From: Dactylonectria macrodidyma
Lineage: Eukaryota > Ascomycota > Sordariomycetes > Hypocreales > Nectriaceae
Assembly (NCBI GenBank): GCA_020744425.1
Contig: JAGMUV010000001.1
Location: 4,154,001-4,218,000 of the forward strand
Direction: 5' to 3'
Length of the DNA stretch: 64,000 nucleotides
Shown: one piece after another, positions 1 through 10,800 of the stretch
Layout of the letters: each line of letters starts with the position of its first letter
How positions within the stretch are numbered: the first letter of the stretch is position 1
Made by a program: the position numbers and the translations under genes
The notes under the pieces: model-generated
Seen by the model: the letters and a program-made list of their open reading frames with translations, nothing else
The model's database searches: none
Told to the model about the DNA's origin: nothing

Positions 1-327
1 AAGGACTAATTATTTATATTAAAGTTAAAGGTATTTTTTACTTTATATTACTTTTAGTAATTACTATTAAGAATATTATTATTAGTATATTACTTAATAT
101 AAAGAGTCTAATTATAATTAATAGTAATATCTTAGTAACTAAGGATATTAATATTCTCTTTCTTTAATAAGCAGTCTAGTAGTATATAAGTGAGTTTATA
201 CTAGTCTTCTTTTATAATAGGCTCTTTATAAATCTTAAGCTTAAATTCATTTTCTTTTACTATTAATTCGTCTATATCTGGCTTTTTATAATAATTATCT
301 ATATAAATATTATAGTACTATTTGCAT

Positions 328-767
328 TAACGTACGTGATAAGCGAGTGCAATAGACAAGCGAGTGCAATACTTAAAATTTCCTAGTATTTACACTATAA
401 GTAAAAATAATTCTCTAAAAATTAAAAAAAAAGTAAGCTAGTTAAAAATATGATATAATCTTAATTATTAAGTAAAGATTTATTAAATATTTTTTCTAGA
501 CTTTTAAGAAAAATCTTTATAAAGTGATTAAGAAAAGCCTTATTCGCACTGTTTTTATTAAGTTTTTTATTTTTTAAAAATTATAAAGATTTTTTAAAAG
601 TCTAAAAAAAATAATAACTTATGACTTTTTTAGTTAAATACTTAAATTACACTTTTTAAGTCTTAATTAGTTATATAGCTAGTTTTAGAGAATTTAAAGT
701 TTAGCCTTTTAAGTGTACAGTATTGGTATTGCACTTGCTTTATTACACTCGCTTATTAAGTACGTTA
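328..767. mobile_element. MITE-like element, family TAACGTAC (copy A)
   Basis: A 440-bp element with imperfect inverted repeats of about 40 bp beginning TAACGTAC, then a motif of the form ATAAGCGAGTGCAA. The left end carries the GCGAGTGCAA motif twice, 17 bp apart, and the right end mirrors this. The interior is AT-rich and non-coding. TA at both outer edges fits a Tc1/mariner-pogo type TA target duplication. It has no transposase, so it is non-autonomous. Confidence 0.7.
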
Positions 768-2356
768 TATATATATAGCTATAAAGGAGTTAAACTACTG
801 CCTGCTTATAATAAGTAACTCTTATAAAAAGCGATATAAATAAACTATTATTAATTTAATATAGTAAAAGTTATTAAACTAAGAAGAGGCTTCTATAGAT
901 TTATATTAAAAGAAGTAAGATAAGACTCTCTTCTTTACTTAAGTAATAAGTCTTCTTTATATATTAAGATTATATTAATATAAGTATTTAAAATAGGTTA
1001 TATTCTTATACTAGTTCTTTCTCTTTAGATATTTTCTATAACTATTAATAGCCTTATTAATTCTCTATTTATATAATATAAATATACCTATTGTTCTAAT
1101 AGATAGCAGTCTATAGTAATAACTATATAAGTGCCTTCTTATAGTAGAATATTAAGTAGTAAATAGGAAATCTCTTATATTAAGTAATCTTTCTTAATAA
1201 TCAGCTTATTCATTAAGTAAGAGAAGAAGAATAATAGAGGCTAAATATATAATATATAAAGTAAGACTTAGTTTATAAATTAGAAGAAAGACTTAGTCTT
1301 CTTTTTAGCTTTATTATAATACTTCATAATATATATAATAACTACTTATAAGCTAATATAAGAAGATATATTAATATTAGCTAGCTAGCCTAGAATAATT
1401 ATAGGATTAAAGTTATTTATAAGACTATTATTTTAGGCTGCTTTAAAGATATAATATAACCTGCCTTCTTTTCTAATTACTATAGCCAGCTTCTATAAAG
1501 CATAAAGGAAGTTAAAATAACACTCCTTCTCTAGATTAATAATATTAGCTGCTTTAATATTCGCAATAGTACTTTCTATATCCTTCACTAGATTACTAGT
1601 TCTCTTCTTTATATATAAGCAGTATATAGTATTATACTTATAATACTAGTAATAGTTAATAATTTATAAGAGCTATAAGAATATTATCTTTATACTTAGG
1701 GGATTTATACTTAGGGGATTACTCTTACCTTAAGGCATAGTCTTACTTAGCTTAAAGTTAATAATAGTAATATAGAATCCTTATATATATATAAATATAT
1801 TATAAGCTGCTTTATTCTCTATATTAGCTTTTAAATAATTATCTATTTAGTATAGGCTGTGATTATATAGGCTATTATAGCTTTACTATTTATACTAATT
1901 TTAATAATTTATAATACTGAACTTCTTACTTAGTATAATATTTTAAAAGAAGGTATATTAGTAGTAAAAGTAGAAAGTAGTAATATGAGGGTTCTACTAT
2001 AATAAGTAGTATAATAGAGCTATTCTTTTTAGCTTAGTTATAGCTAACCAGTCTTTATATTAAGGCATATACTAGTAAAGACTCTACTAATATAAATCTA
2101 CTAAACTAAATATAATAAATACTTTAGAATAGTTAAGGTTATAAGTATATGCTTTAAGTTTCTGCTTTTTCTTATTCTAAAAGAAATGTATATTATAAAT
2201 AAATACTATATATTTAATAATTAAGTTAATTAATGCTTATGCCTTAAGGTCCTCGCTCTATTTAAGCGCCTGAATAAGCTGCTCTTATATAAGCAGCTTA
2301 TATATATTATTATATTACTTTATAAAGAATTTAGATTATATACATACTTATAACTA

Positions 2357-3240
2357 TAACATACTTTATTAGTAAGTGGATTAAATCAGTGAGTGGATCA
2401 GTCAGATTTATACCTTAAAGCGCGATTTTAGAAGAATTATTAAAAATCCAAACTAAGACTAAAATACCTAAGAGTTTAGAATTAACTTAACTAAGTAGGA
2501 AATTATATCGAAGAATTTTACTAAATTTTATTTATTTTTATTTATAGAGTTATTAAGAAAAAGTCTATTTATACTGTAATTTTTTTTTAATTTAATATAT
2601 AAAAAGCTTAATAAATTAATTAAAAAGTTAAAAAAATAATATCTTATAACTTTTTTTATATAAATTTTAAAATTAATTTTTTTAAATTTTTATTAATCAT
2701 AGAGCTAGTTTTAGAAAATCTAATATTTTTACTTTTAGCTATATAGTAACGTACTCCACATGCGAGTGCAACAAACCAGCGAGTGCAACACTTAAGCATG
2801 TCTTAGCGTTTTACACCTTTAACTAATATTTATAAAAGAAATTCTTAAAAATTCAAACTAAGCCCAAAATAGCTAATATTATTAAATAAAGTTAATTAGT
2901 TAAGTATATTTATAAAGAAAATTTTCTAAATTTTATTTAATTTTTTTTAATAAAGTTATTAAGAAAAAGCTTATTAGCACTGTGTAGTTACTTATTTCTT
3001 TATATAGGAAATTAATTAAAATTTTAAGAAAAATCTTATATATTTTCTTTTATGTTTAAATACTTAAAAACATTTTTTGTAGATTTTTATGAATTAATTA
3101 TCCTATTTTAAAAAGTTGTATATTGCTATTTTTAGCTGTACAGTGCTGTGTTGCACTCGCGGGTTTGTTGCACTCACATGTGGAGTACGTTATAAGTAAT
3201 CCACTTACTAATTTAATTCACTTACTAATATAATACATTA
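2357..3240. mobile_element. MITE-like element split by another MITE (copy D)
   Basis: The left end (from 2357) and right end (to 3240) are inverted copies containing TTAGTAAGTGGATT/AATTCACTTACTAA-type motifs and begin with TAAC/TAAT plus GTA-like termini. The element would be about 440 bp, but copy B (2747-3192) lies inside it close to its right end. The nesting is inferred from terminal-repeat matching. Confidence 0.5.
2747..3192. mobile_element. MITE-like element, family TAACGTAC (copy B)
   Basis: A 446-bp element with clear terminal inverted repeats of about 45 bp: TAACGTACTCCACATGCGAG at the left and its inverse ending GTACGTTA at the right. As in copy A, each end repeats a GCGAGTGCAAC motif. 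The interior has no coding capacity. TA flanks both ends. It is less AT-shifted at its termini than copy A. Confidence 0.72.
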
Positions 3241-3588
3241 TTAAAGTATTAAAAGTAATAAAGCAGAAGGTTAGGTAATATATAAAATGCTTATTATACT
3301 AGCACATTATATACTTAATATAATCCCTATAATTAATAGAGCGTAACTAAGGTTTAATAAAGTCTGCTTTACTATTTAAAAAGAGGTAAAGAAAGGCTAA
3401 AAAGAGTAAGGCATATAACTAATTAAACTTATTAATCAGTGTATAGTGTATGTTCAGGAGCTCTAGCTCGTATTGCACTTAAGTCTAGGATCTTAAAAGA
3501 AGCCTTAGGCTATCTTCTAGTCCTTTAGTAAGAATAGTCTAAAGAGCATCAAGCTCTGTATCTTTAGTTAAAAGATCTAGTACTATAA

Positions 3589-3971
3589 TGTGACGATTGG
3601 GTCAATACGCTATCCTCATAAGGCTAGTGTACGCTGGGTCCTGATCTGGGGGTTTATATAATAAAGTAATCAGGCGAGTCAAGATTGAACAATGCTTATT
3701 ACGTCTAGTAATAGTAGAGTGAAACGTACTCAATGTAACTAAGTTGTATTGATAGCTGAGGAGCTGCCCGTATTAAATGTGCACTCCTCAGTTGACTATA
3801 TACTAGGTGGACCGCCGTCCTGCCCGGAGGACTGCTGTCGGTCCTGGACCGTCGCCGTCGGTCCTAGTGGGGCGTCGGTCCCGGGGTGGGGCTATGCCAT
3901 TGGTCTGAACCGGATGCGGGTCCTATCGTTCTGCCGTTCCTGACCGCCTGGTGGGAACCTAGGCCGTGACA
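3589..3971. repeat. Solo LTR of a Ty3/gypsy-type retrotransposon
   Basis: A 383-bp sequence starting TGTGACGATT and ending GGCCGTGACA, so TG...CA termini with a short inverted GTGACG/GTGACA-type end. It is flanked on both sides by the 5-bp direct repeat TATAA (3584-3588 and 3972-3976). It is a GC-rich island within RIPed DNA. No internal retroelement region adjoins it, so it is a solo LTR left by LTR-LTR recombination. Its termini resemble those of the intact chromovirus downstream. Confidence 0.8.
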
Positions 3972-4249
3972 TATAACTTTATCTTCTAGGTCTGGTTCTG
4001 CTTTCTGATTATCCTTAGGTCTAATGTCTATAGCTTTTACCTAACTTTAAAAGATAGTATTTAGAATATTATTATCCTAAGGTAATTAACTTCACTGCTC
4101 TTTATTAATAATAATATATTAATAGTTAGAATAATAGTACTAAAAGTAATTAAACTATATAGTAATTAGCTAATAGTATATATAGAATTAGTAAGTAAAC
4201 TATTAGCTAAGCATTATATAAAATAATATATTTATAAGATAGAGTAATA

Positions 4250-4678
4250 TAACGTACTTAATAAGCGAGCGCTGCAGACAAGCGAGCGCTATACCTATAC
4301 TATATACTTAAAACTCTGAATCTTAAATTTTCTAAAATAGGCTATATAGCTTTAAGATTTTTAAGAAATTAATTTTAAATATTTAATTAAAAAGTTAATA
4401 AGCTAATATTTTTTTTAGACTTTTTAAAAAATTATTAAACTAATTATAAATAAAAATAGTAAAATCGATAGTGCGAATTTTATACTATTAGCACTATAAA
4501 TATATATAATCTGAAAGAATTCTTAAAAATAACATATTTTATAAATAAGCTAGGTTAAAAATCTTATCTATTTTAGGCTTAGTTTAGATTTTTAAGAATT
4601 TTCTTAAAATTGTAATTTAAGGTGAAAATCTTACTATAGCGCTCGCTTGTCTGCAGTGCTCGCTTATTAAGTACGTTA
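4250..4678. mobile_element. MITE-like element, family TAACGTAC (copy C)
   Basis: A 429-bp element with terminal inverted repeats of about 45 bp beginning TAACGTACTTAATAAGCGAG, containing a twice-repeated AAGCGAGCGC motif separated by GCAGAC. TA borders both ends. No ORF. Same family architecture as copies A and B, with a diverged sub-terminal motif. Confidence 0.72.
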
Positions 4679-5637
4679 GTATTTAACTCTTAAAGTAAAA
4701 GCAGGAGCTAGTTATATATTAAACTAACTTTATAAAGAAAGTAAACTATATACTTTTAATATTTATATTACTATCCTTATATAAGTATAATATTTATATA
4801 AATATAAATATAAGTAATTAAGGACTCTTTAATAAGTATAAGCTAGAGTAATTTAATTAATATAAGGCTAAAATTAAGTTAGTTATTTATAGAGAAAAAG
4901 TATAGCTTATTAGGGCGATGCTCTTTATCCTTTTAATAGTAATATATATAAATGCTCTCTAAGTCTATCCTTATTTAGAACTAGTGCTCTTAGTATTTAC
5001 TATAGTATTATATTTAGTTATTATTAAGTATAGTCTAGAACTTACGAAGAATGGCCTTATTATAATTAGTTAAAGCATAAGTATTAAGATCCCTATTTTA
5101 TATTAAATCTTATATATAGAATACTGCTAATTATTTAAATAAAATCATTATTAGATTCTAATACTATTATAATAACTATAAAGATTAAGCTTATATCTAA
5201 GATTTTCTTAGCCACTCTCTTATACTAAGGGCAGAGCTATGATAATTATAATAACTATAATAACTATAAGATAGCTATGCAGAAGACTGCCTTAAGTGAT
5301 AGAGAAGAGGGCTCTTATCTACTAACTCATCCTTATTCTCATCGTTTTTATCTTTATCCCTTAGTTTAGAATCGCACTCTACTCTTAATTACTTAAGATA
5401 CTTCTATAATTAAGTAAGTAAGAGAAGTAAATTAAAGTAGTCTTTAGTATTAATATCGGATTTAGAGAATTCTCCTTTATTACTTATATTTATCTTATCC
5501 TATTCTAGATATATATTATGACTATTAGCTCATCTAGTAATTAGCCTATATAATGATAATAATTATAGCTAGGGATACTTTCTTTAGGCTCTTAAGGAAC
5601 TGTAAAAGCGCTTAGTTAAGATATTAAAGGAGTTAGG

Positions 5638-6091
5638 TGTCACGACCCAAGCTAAGGCGTCCAAGGGACCAAGTGGCGAAGGGTGGCAAAACCCTTGGAC
5701 CTTGAGAACCAAGCGGCGAGGCTGATGAGTCAGCCTCACGGGCGAATCAGGGAAGGAGCGATGGAGCGACAGGAGCGATGGGAACGAGGGAGCAACGCTC
5801 CTCGCGCTCCATCGCTCCCATTGAAACCTTAACCTTAAATGGTCGAACAAGAGCACGTTCGGCCACGATTGACCAAGCAGACCAGAATAGTATATATAGC
5901 TTCACTCATTCCCACTTCCCTATGTCCAGATAGCTCTCCAGCTTTCAATACAATTTGATTACTCAAGAATACTTCTTGACATTATCAGACGTGATTCGCC
6001 ACCCTACGCTCAGTACGTTACGCCCCGTTTCAGCTGCCAACATAAACCAGTCGGGTTACGGTTTACTACGTTGGGAACCTTGACCGTCACA
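5638..6091 (+). repeat. 5' LTR of the chromovirus
   Basis: 454 bp, TG...CA ends, matching 12194-12647 throughout by eye. It contains a TATA box at 5891-5898. ORF-like stretches inside both LTRs are fortuitous. Confidence 0.95.
5891..5898 (+). promoter_or_regulatory. TATA box of the LTR promoter
   Basis: TATATATA lies 42 nt upstream of the AGCTTTCAA at 5940 that I propose as the start of the retroelement RNA. Spacing is usual for fungal polymerase II promoters. The 3' LTR carries the same box. Confidence 0.6.
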
Positions 6092-6102
6092 CGTTGAAAG
6101 CT
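5940..6102 (+). promoter_or_regulatory. Probable self-priming pair (R start and PBS)
   Basis: No tRNA 3'-end complement follows the 5' LTR. Instead TTGAAAGCT at 6094-6102, two bases after the LTR, is the exact reverse complement of AGCTTTCAA at 5940-5948, just downstream of the TATA box. Tf1, sushi and Maggy-type fungal chromoviruses prime reverse transcription by folding the 5' end of their own RNA onto the PBS. A 9-nt match at these two positions fits that mechanism. The transcription start itself is inferred. Confidence 0.6.
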
Positions 6103-6154
6103 CTTGTTCAGTTGTACGCCGCGTCACGCTGAGCAATAACGAAGTCTCGACAAT

Positions 6155-7861
6155 ATGCCTGCCAAAGGTACTACTGGAGAATCCTCCAAGGGAATGCAGC
6201 CTCAGGACTCCCCACCGAAGGACCATGAAGAAGACATTGTCCGAATGTCTGATTCGGATGAAGACGATGACAAAAGAATCCGAGTCTTACATGAACGTGT
6301 CAAGAGCCTCATGGCGGTGGTCGAAAGTCAGCACGGAGCCATTGAAAGAATGAAGCAGATCGAGGAAAGAAACCTCGCCCAATTCGAGCTTAGCAAGGCA
6401 CAGCAGGCGGAAGAAACCGAGAGGCTCCGGAACAATAACAAGACCCTGCAGGAACAGGTCGACAAGCTCGTCGGAACCTATGAAGAACGGAACCGACACA
6501 GGAACGAACAAATCAACACCATCGAAAGTCTTGCCAACCAGGCCAATGGAGGGAAAGATCTCGGAGAAATCATCAAGCCTCACAAACCAACCAAGTTTGA
6601 CGGAGACCAGAAGAAGCTCAAAACATTCCTGACGGAGCTACGCACCTACTTTCACTACTACCCCACGCAATTCTTCAAGCACGAAAACCGTGTCAAGTTC
6701 GCAGGAAGCTGCCTCACCGGAAGCGCGCTAGGATGGTTCGAGCCATTCCTCAGCGATTACGTACGAGGAAGCCCGAGCGATGTGACCATGACAATCTTTC
6801 GAGACTACGACACATTCGAAGATAGGATGAAAAAGGTCTTCGGGGAAGTAGATGAAGTACAGGCGGCCACTGATCGACTGATGAGACTGAAGCAAACAAA
6901 AGCTGCATCCGAATATGTCGCCAACTTCCTTCAGGTAGCCTCCAGAATACCTTGGGATGAGACATACTTCAAGGATAGGTTCTATCGAGGCCTCAAGGAA
7001 GATGTCAAGGACGAACTCTGCAAGATTGACAAGGCTATGATGACATTGGATAACTACATGGAAACGGCAGTCAAGATCGACAATCGAAACTTCGCGAGAC
7101 GCCAGGAAAAGAAGGGGAACTACAACTACCCTCAATACAAGGCTAAGAACCAGTCCAACCAGGGACAAAAGAGACAGCCTGACACCTCTCACGGCACTGA
7201 ACCCGGACCCATGAATATGGGGAACGTTCAGAAAGGAAGAGAGAGGAGACCGAGAGACATCAGCAAGATCAAATGCTACAATTGCGGCGAGTATGGGCAT
7301 TATTCGTCTAACTGCGAACAGGCGAAGAAGCCAAGGAGCCAAGGCAAGAAACAGGTTAACATAGTCCAAAACCAGGACGACGAAGAGGCAACTCGAGCAA
7401 TTAGAACGACCAAGCCTGATCACAAGAATCTCGGATGGATACATTGCTATGACGACAAGTGCATCGACCACTTGGACGAAAAAGTAGTCAATGCTATCTT
7501 CCCGAAACCTACCAAGGAACTCGAGTCTTCACGAACACGTACGGTGGCCATGGTACGAAGGACTCCAGCGGAGGAATATCCTGAAACTAGTGACGAAGGA
7601 AACGACCCTGATCTCTACGAGCAACGACTGCCGTGGAGGAGCCAGGAGTGCGAACAAGAACACCCCGAAAACAACTCCAAGGGACAGTCCGAACAAGATT
7701 CAGAATATCTGTCGGACACGGAAGAAGTCACAAGCAAAGAATCTCGATTCCTCACGGAACGAACCCTGCGAGGGGAGAGCAGGAAGTCTCGACAAGAACG
7801 ACGACGACTATCGAGAGACAATGCAACACTCGGGAACCCAAACGACGAACGCCACCTGTAG
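6155..7861 (+). CDS. Gag polyprotein of the chromovirus
   Basis: A 568-aa structural protein that would form the virus-like particle and package element RNA. A charged, coiled-coil-rich N-terminus (about residues 25-130) is followed by the retrotransposon Gag core (about 145-320, including a GSALGWFEPFL motif). A CCHC zinc knuckle follows (residues 374-387, CYNCGEYGHYSSNC). The C-terminus is acidic and Glu/Arg-rich. The ATG at 6155 is 64 nt after the LTR and is the first good start in the leader. The 3' end overlaps pol by 229 nt in the -1 frame. No stops or RIP damage. Confidence 0.9.
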   Translation: MPAKGTTGESSKGMQPQDSPPKDHEEDIVRMSDSDEDDDKRIRVLHERVKSLMAVVESQHGAIERMKQIEERNLAQFELSKAQQAEETERLRNNNKTLQEQVDKLVGTYEERNRHRNEQINTIESLANQANGGKDLGEIIKPHKPTKFDGDQKKLKTFLTELRTYFHYYPTQFFKHENRVKFAGSCLTGSALGWFEPFLSDYVRGSPSDVTMTIFRDYDTFEDRMKKVFGEVDEVQAATDRLMRLKQTKAASEYVANFLQVASRIPWDETYFKDRFYRGLKEDVKDELCKIDKAMMTLDNYMETAVKIDNRNFARRQEKKGNYNYPQYKAKNQSNQGQKRQPDTSHGTEPGPMNMGNVQKGRERRPRDISKIKCYNCGEYGHYSSNCEQAKKPRSQGKKQVNIVQNQDDEEATRAIRTTKPDHKNLGWIHCYDDKCIDHLDEKVVNAIFPKPTKELESSRTRTVAMVRRTPAEEYPETSDEGNDPDLYEQRLPWRSQECEQEHPENNSKGQSEQDSEYLSDTEEVTSKESRFLTERTLRGESRKSRQERRRLSRDNATLGNPNDERHL

Positions 7862-10800
7862 GAGGGCCGCAGGCGGGCGAAATTAGGGAAGAACTCCCTA
7901 CAAGGGCACTCAGAAGTGCAGGAAAACCCGGACAGCGACAGAAGTCGTTCAACCTCTCAGTACGAATACGCGGAAAGGAGTATAACGCTTTGGTAGACAG
8001 CGGTGCAGAAGAGAACTACATGGACCCCGAAGTGGTCAACGAACTTGGACTCAGATGGAAGTACAAGAAGAGACCGTACAGAGCCGAGAACCTGGAGGGA
8101 CAACCGTTCACCTCGAATGGAGGACGAGTAGACCGAGAGATTGATCACCTCAAAGTCCAAATCGACGAAAGAAATCAAGGAATCACGTTCGATGTGATTG
8201 CCATGAGCCACGATTTGGTCCTAGGTTACAAATGGCTGTACAAGTACAACCCATGGATTGATTGGAGAACTGGCCAGGTGCGGCAATGGAACGACGCACT
8301 CTCCAACGATGACGACGAGTCAGACGATGAATTGAGATCTCAACCTTCTACCGATGACGACGGAGAAGGATGGCATGAGGAAGGAACCCCCTCACCACCC
8401 AAAGGGACACGACATATCAGTGCGAGAAAAGAAGCAAACCGCACTAGAAGAACCATTGCTTTCGTCAAACGCAAACTCAAGCAAATGGATGAAGTCCTCG
8501 AGCTTCAGAAGAAAGCTTTCGAAGGAGGACATACACCAACCAACAAACAAGAAAGGCTCAAGAACGTACCCTTGCAGTACCGCATCTATCAGAAGCTGTT
8601 TGAAGAAGAACTGGAAACCGGACTACCAGAACACAGCGAATGGGACCTCGAAATAGAACTAAAAGTTGGAACAAAACCAAAGTTCTATCCCATCTACAAC
8701 CTCAACGAAGTGGAGCTACGAACGCTGAAGGAATACCTCCAAGACATGCTGAGGAAAGGATACATCCGAATCTCCAAGTCCTCGGCAGGATACCCAGTCA
8801 TGTTTGTGCCCAAGAAGAATGGAAAACTCAGACTCGTTATCGACTATCGGCAACTCAACGACATTACCCTCAAGGATCGAACGCCGTTGCCCCTAGTCAC
8901 AGAGCTACGAGACAGACTGCACAACAAGAAATGGTTTACAGCTCTAGATCTCAAGGGAGCTTACAACCTTATCCGTATCAAGGAAGGAGATGAATGGAAA
9001 ACAGCATTTCGAACGAAATTCGGACTGTTTGAATACGCAGTCATGCCGTTTGGCTTGACAAACGCACCAGCGGCATTTCAGCGAATGATCAACCACGTGC
9101 TGAGAGAACATCTCGACGACTTTGTGGTATGCTATCTGGACGACATCCTAATCTTTTCAGAAACGGAAGAAGAACACACGGAACACGTCCATAAAGTTCT
9201 CAAGGCACTCCAAGATGCAAACCTACTCGTCGAACCCGAGAAAAGCATATTCCACACACACGAAGTAGAATTCTTGGGACACATCATCAGCCCGAACGAA
9301 ATTCGGATGGACCCCAAGAAGATAGCGGCCGTCAGAGATTGGCCACGACCGAAGAACCTTAAGGAAGTACAATCCTTCATAGGATTCGCAAACTACTACC
9401 GAAGGTTTATACGCAATTTTGGGAAAATCGCAATACCGTTGACTGAACTTACAAAGAAGGAGACAAGATTCATCTGGACCCAAAAGGCAGAAGAAGCGTT
9501 CCAAGCACTCAAGGAGGCAATCCTGAAAGAACCCGTTCTAGCCACATTCGACCCCGCCAAAGAAGTCGAATTAGAGACTGATGCGTCAGACTACGCATTA
9601 GGGGCCCAAGTTGGACAACGAGATGGAAATGGCAAGCTACATCCAATAGCCTTCTATTCACGAAAACTACACGGAGCCGAGCTCAACTATCCTATCTACG
9701 ACAAAGAATTTCTTGCAATTGTCAATGCTTTTAAGGAATTTCGACACTATCTCCTAGGAAGTCAGCACAAGGTCAAGGTCTACACAGACCACAAGAACAT
9801 ATCCCATTTTGCAACGACACAAAAACTCAGCGGAAGGCAACTCAGATACGCTGAATACCTCTCTGAATTCGACTATGCCATCATCCACAGGAAAGGATCA
9901 GAGAACGGACGAGCTGACGCTATCAGCCGACGAAGTGACTTCAAGACAGAACAAACCATTGTGCAAGATCAAATCCTGCACCAGACGCCAGAAGGTCACT
10001 ATGAACAACGACAAGTAGCCTACATCCAGCAGGCAAAACTCATGGAAACTCGAAGAATCGCTTTTATCGACAAAATCACGGAAGAACAACTGTTCCATGG
10101 GATTTACGAACACAACCAGGACATTGCAGAAGAAGAAAAAACGGGGAAAATGCAAGTACCAACACACCTTCAAGAAGCTCTGGTCAAACACATCCATGAA
10201 CACAGACTGCACGGACATCCCAGAATAGCCAAGATGATGGAACGACTCAAACGAACCTATGAATTCCCGAAAATGAAAAACGTGGTGCAGACGGTACTAC
10301 AACGATGTGACTTGTGTGCACGCACCAAAGCACGACGGCATAAGCCCTACGGCAAGCTCAAGCCATTGGAAGTCGCAGAGCGACCTTGGCAATCGATCAC
10401 TATGGATTTTATTACCAAACTACCGATTTCAGAAGACCCCGCTACAGGAGTACACTACGACAGCATACTCGTAATCGTTGACCGATTAACGAAGTTTTCC
10501 TATTTTCTACCATTCAACGAACAGACGGATTCCGAACAGCTTGCCTACATATTCATGCGAAATATTGTTAGCGTACACGGAATGCCTGACGAGATCATCT
10601 CTGACAGAGGATCAACATTGGATTCTAAGTTCTGGAAAGGCCTCATGGCTCAACTAGGACTGCACCCACGAATGTCAACGGCCTACCGACCCCAGGTAGA
10701 TGGACAGACGGAACGAGTCAACCAGATTGTGGAAACATACCTACGATGTTACATCAACTACGAGCAGAACAATTGGGCAAAACTGCTGCCTATGGCTCAG

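Larger units (their letters stand above)
1..5637. other. AT-rich RIP-degraded block with nested elements
   Basis: Outside the separately listed elements this stretch is strongly AT-rich, TpA-rich and poor in CpA/TpG, as expected after repeat-induced point mutation. All frames are riddled with TAA/TAG. Faint coding traces on the minus strand (about 800-2300) and plus strand (about 4800-5600) look like old transposon ORFs but I cannot assign them to a family. I see no intact gene here. The block was the insertion target of the chromovirus at 5638. Confidence 0.75.

Noticed and set aside
3749..3943. 64-codon GC-rich ORF
   Set aside because: Lies wholly inside the solo LTR at 3589-3971; no protein motif.
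5584..5856. Minus-strand ORF repeated at 12074-12412
   Set aside because: It is LTR sequence, which is why it occurs twice; not a gene.
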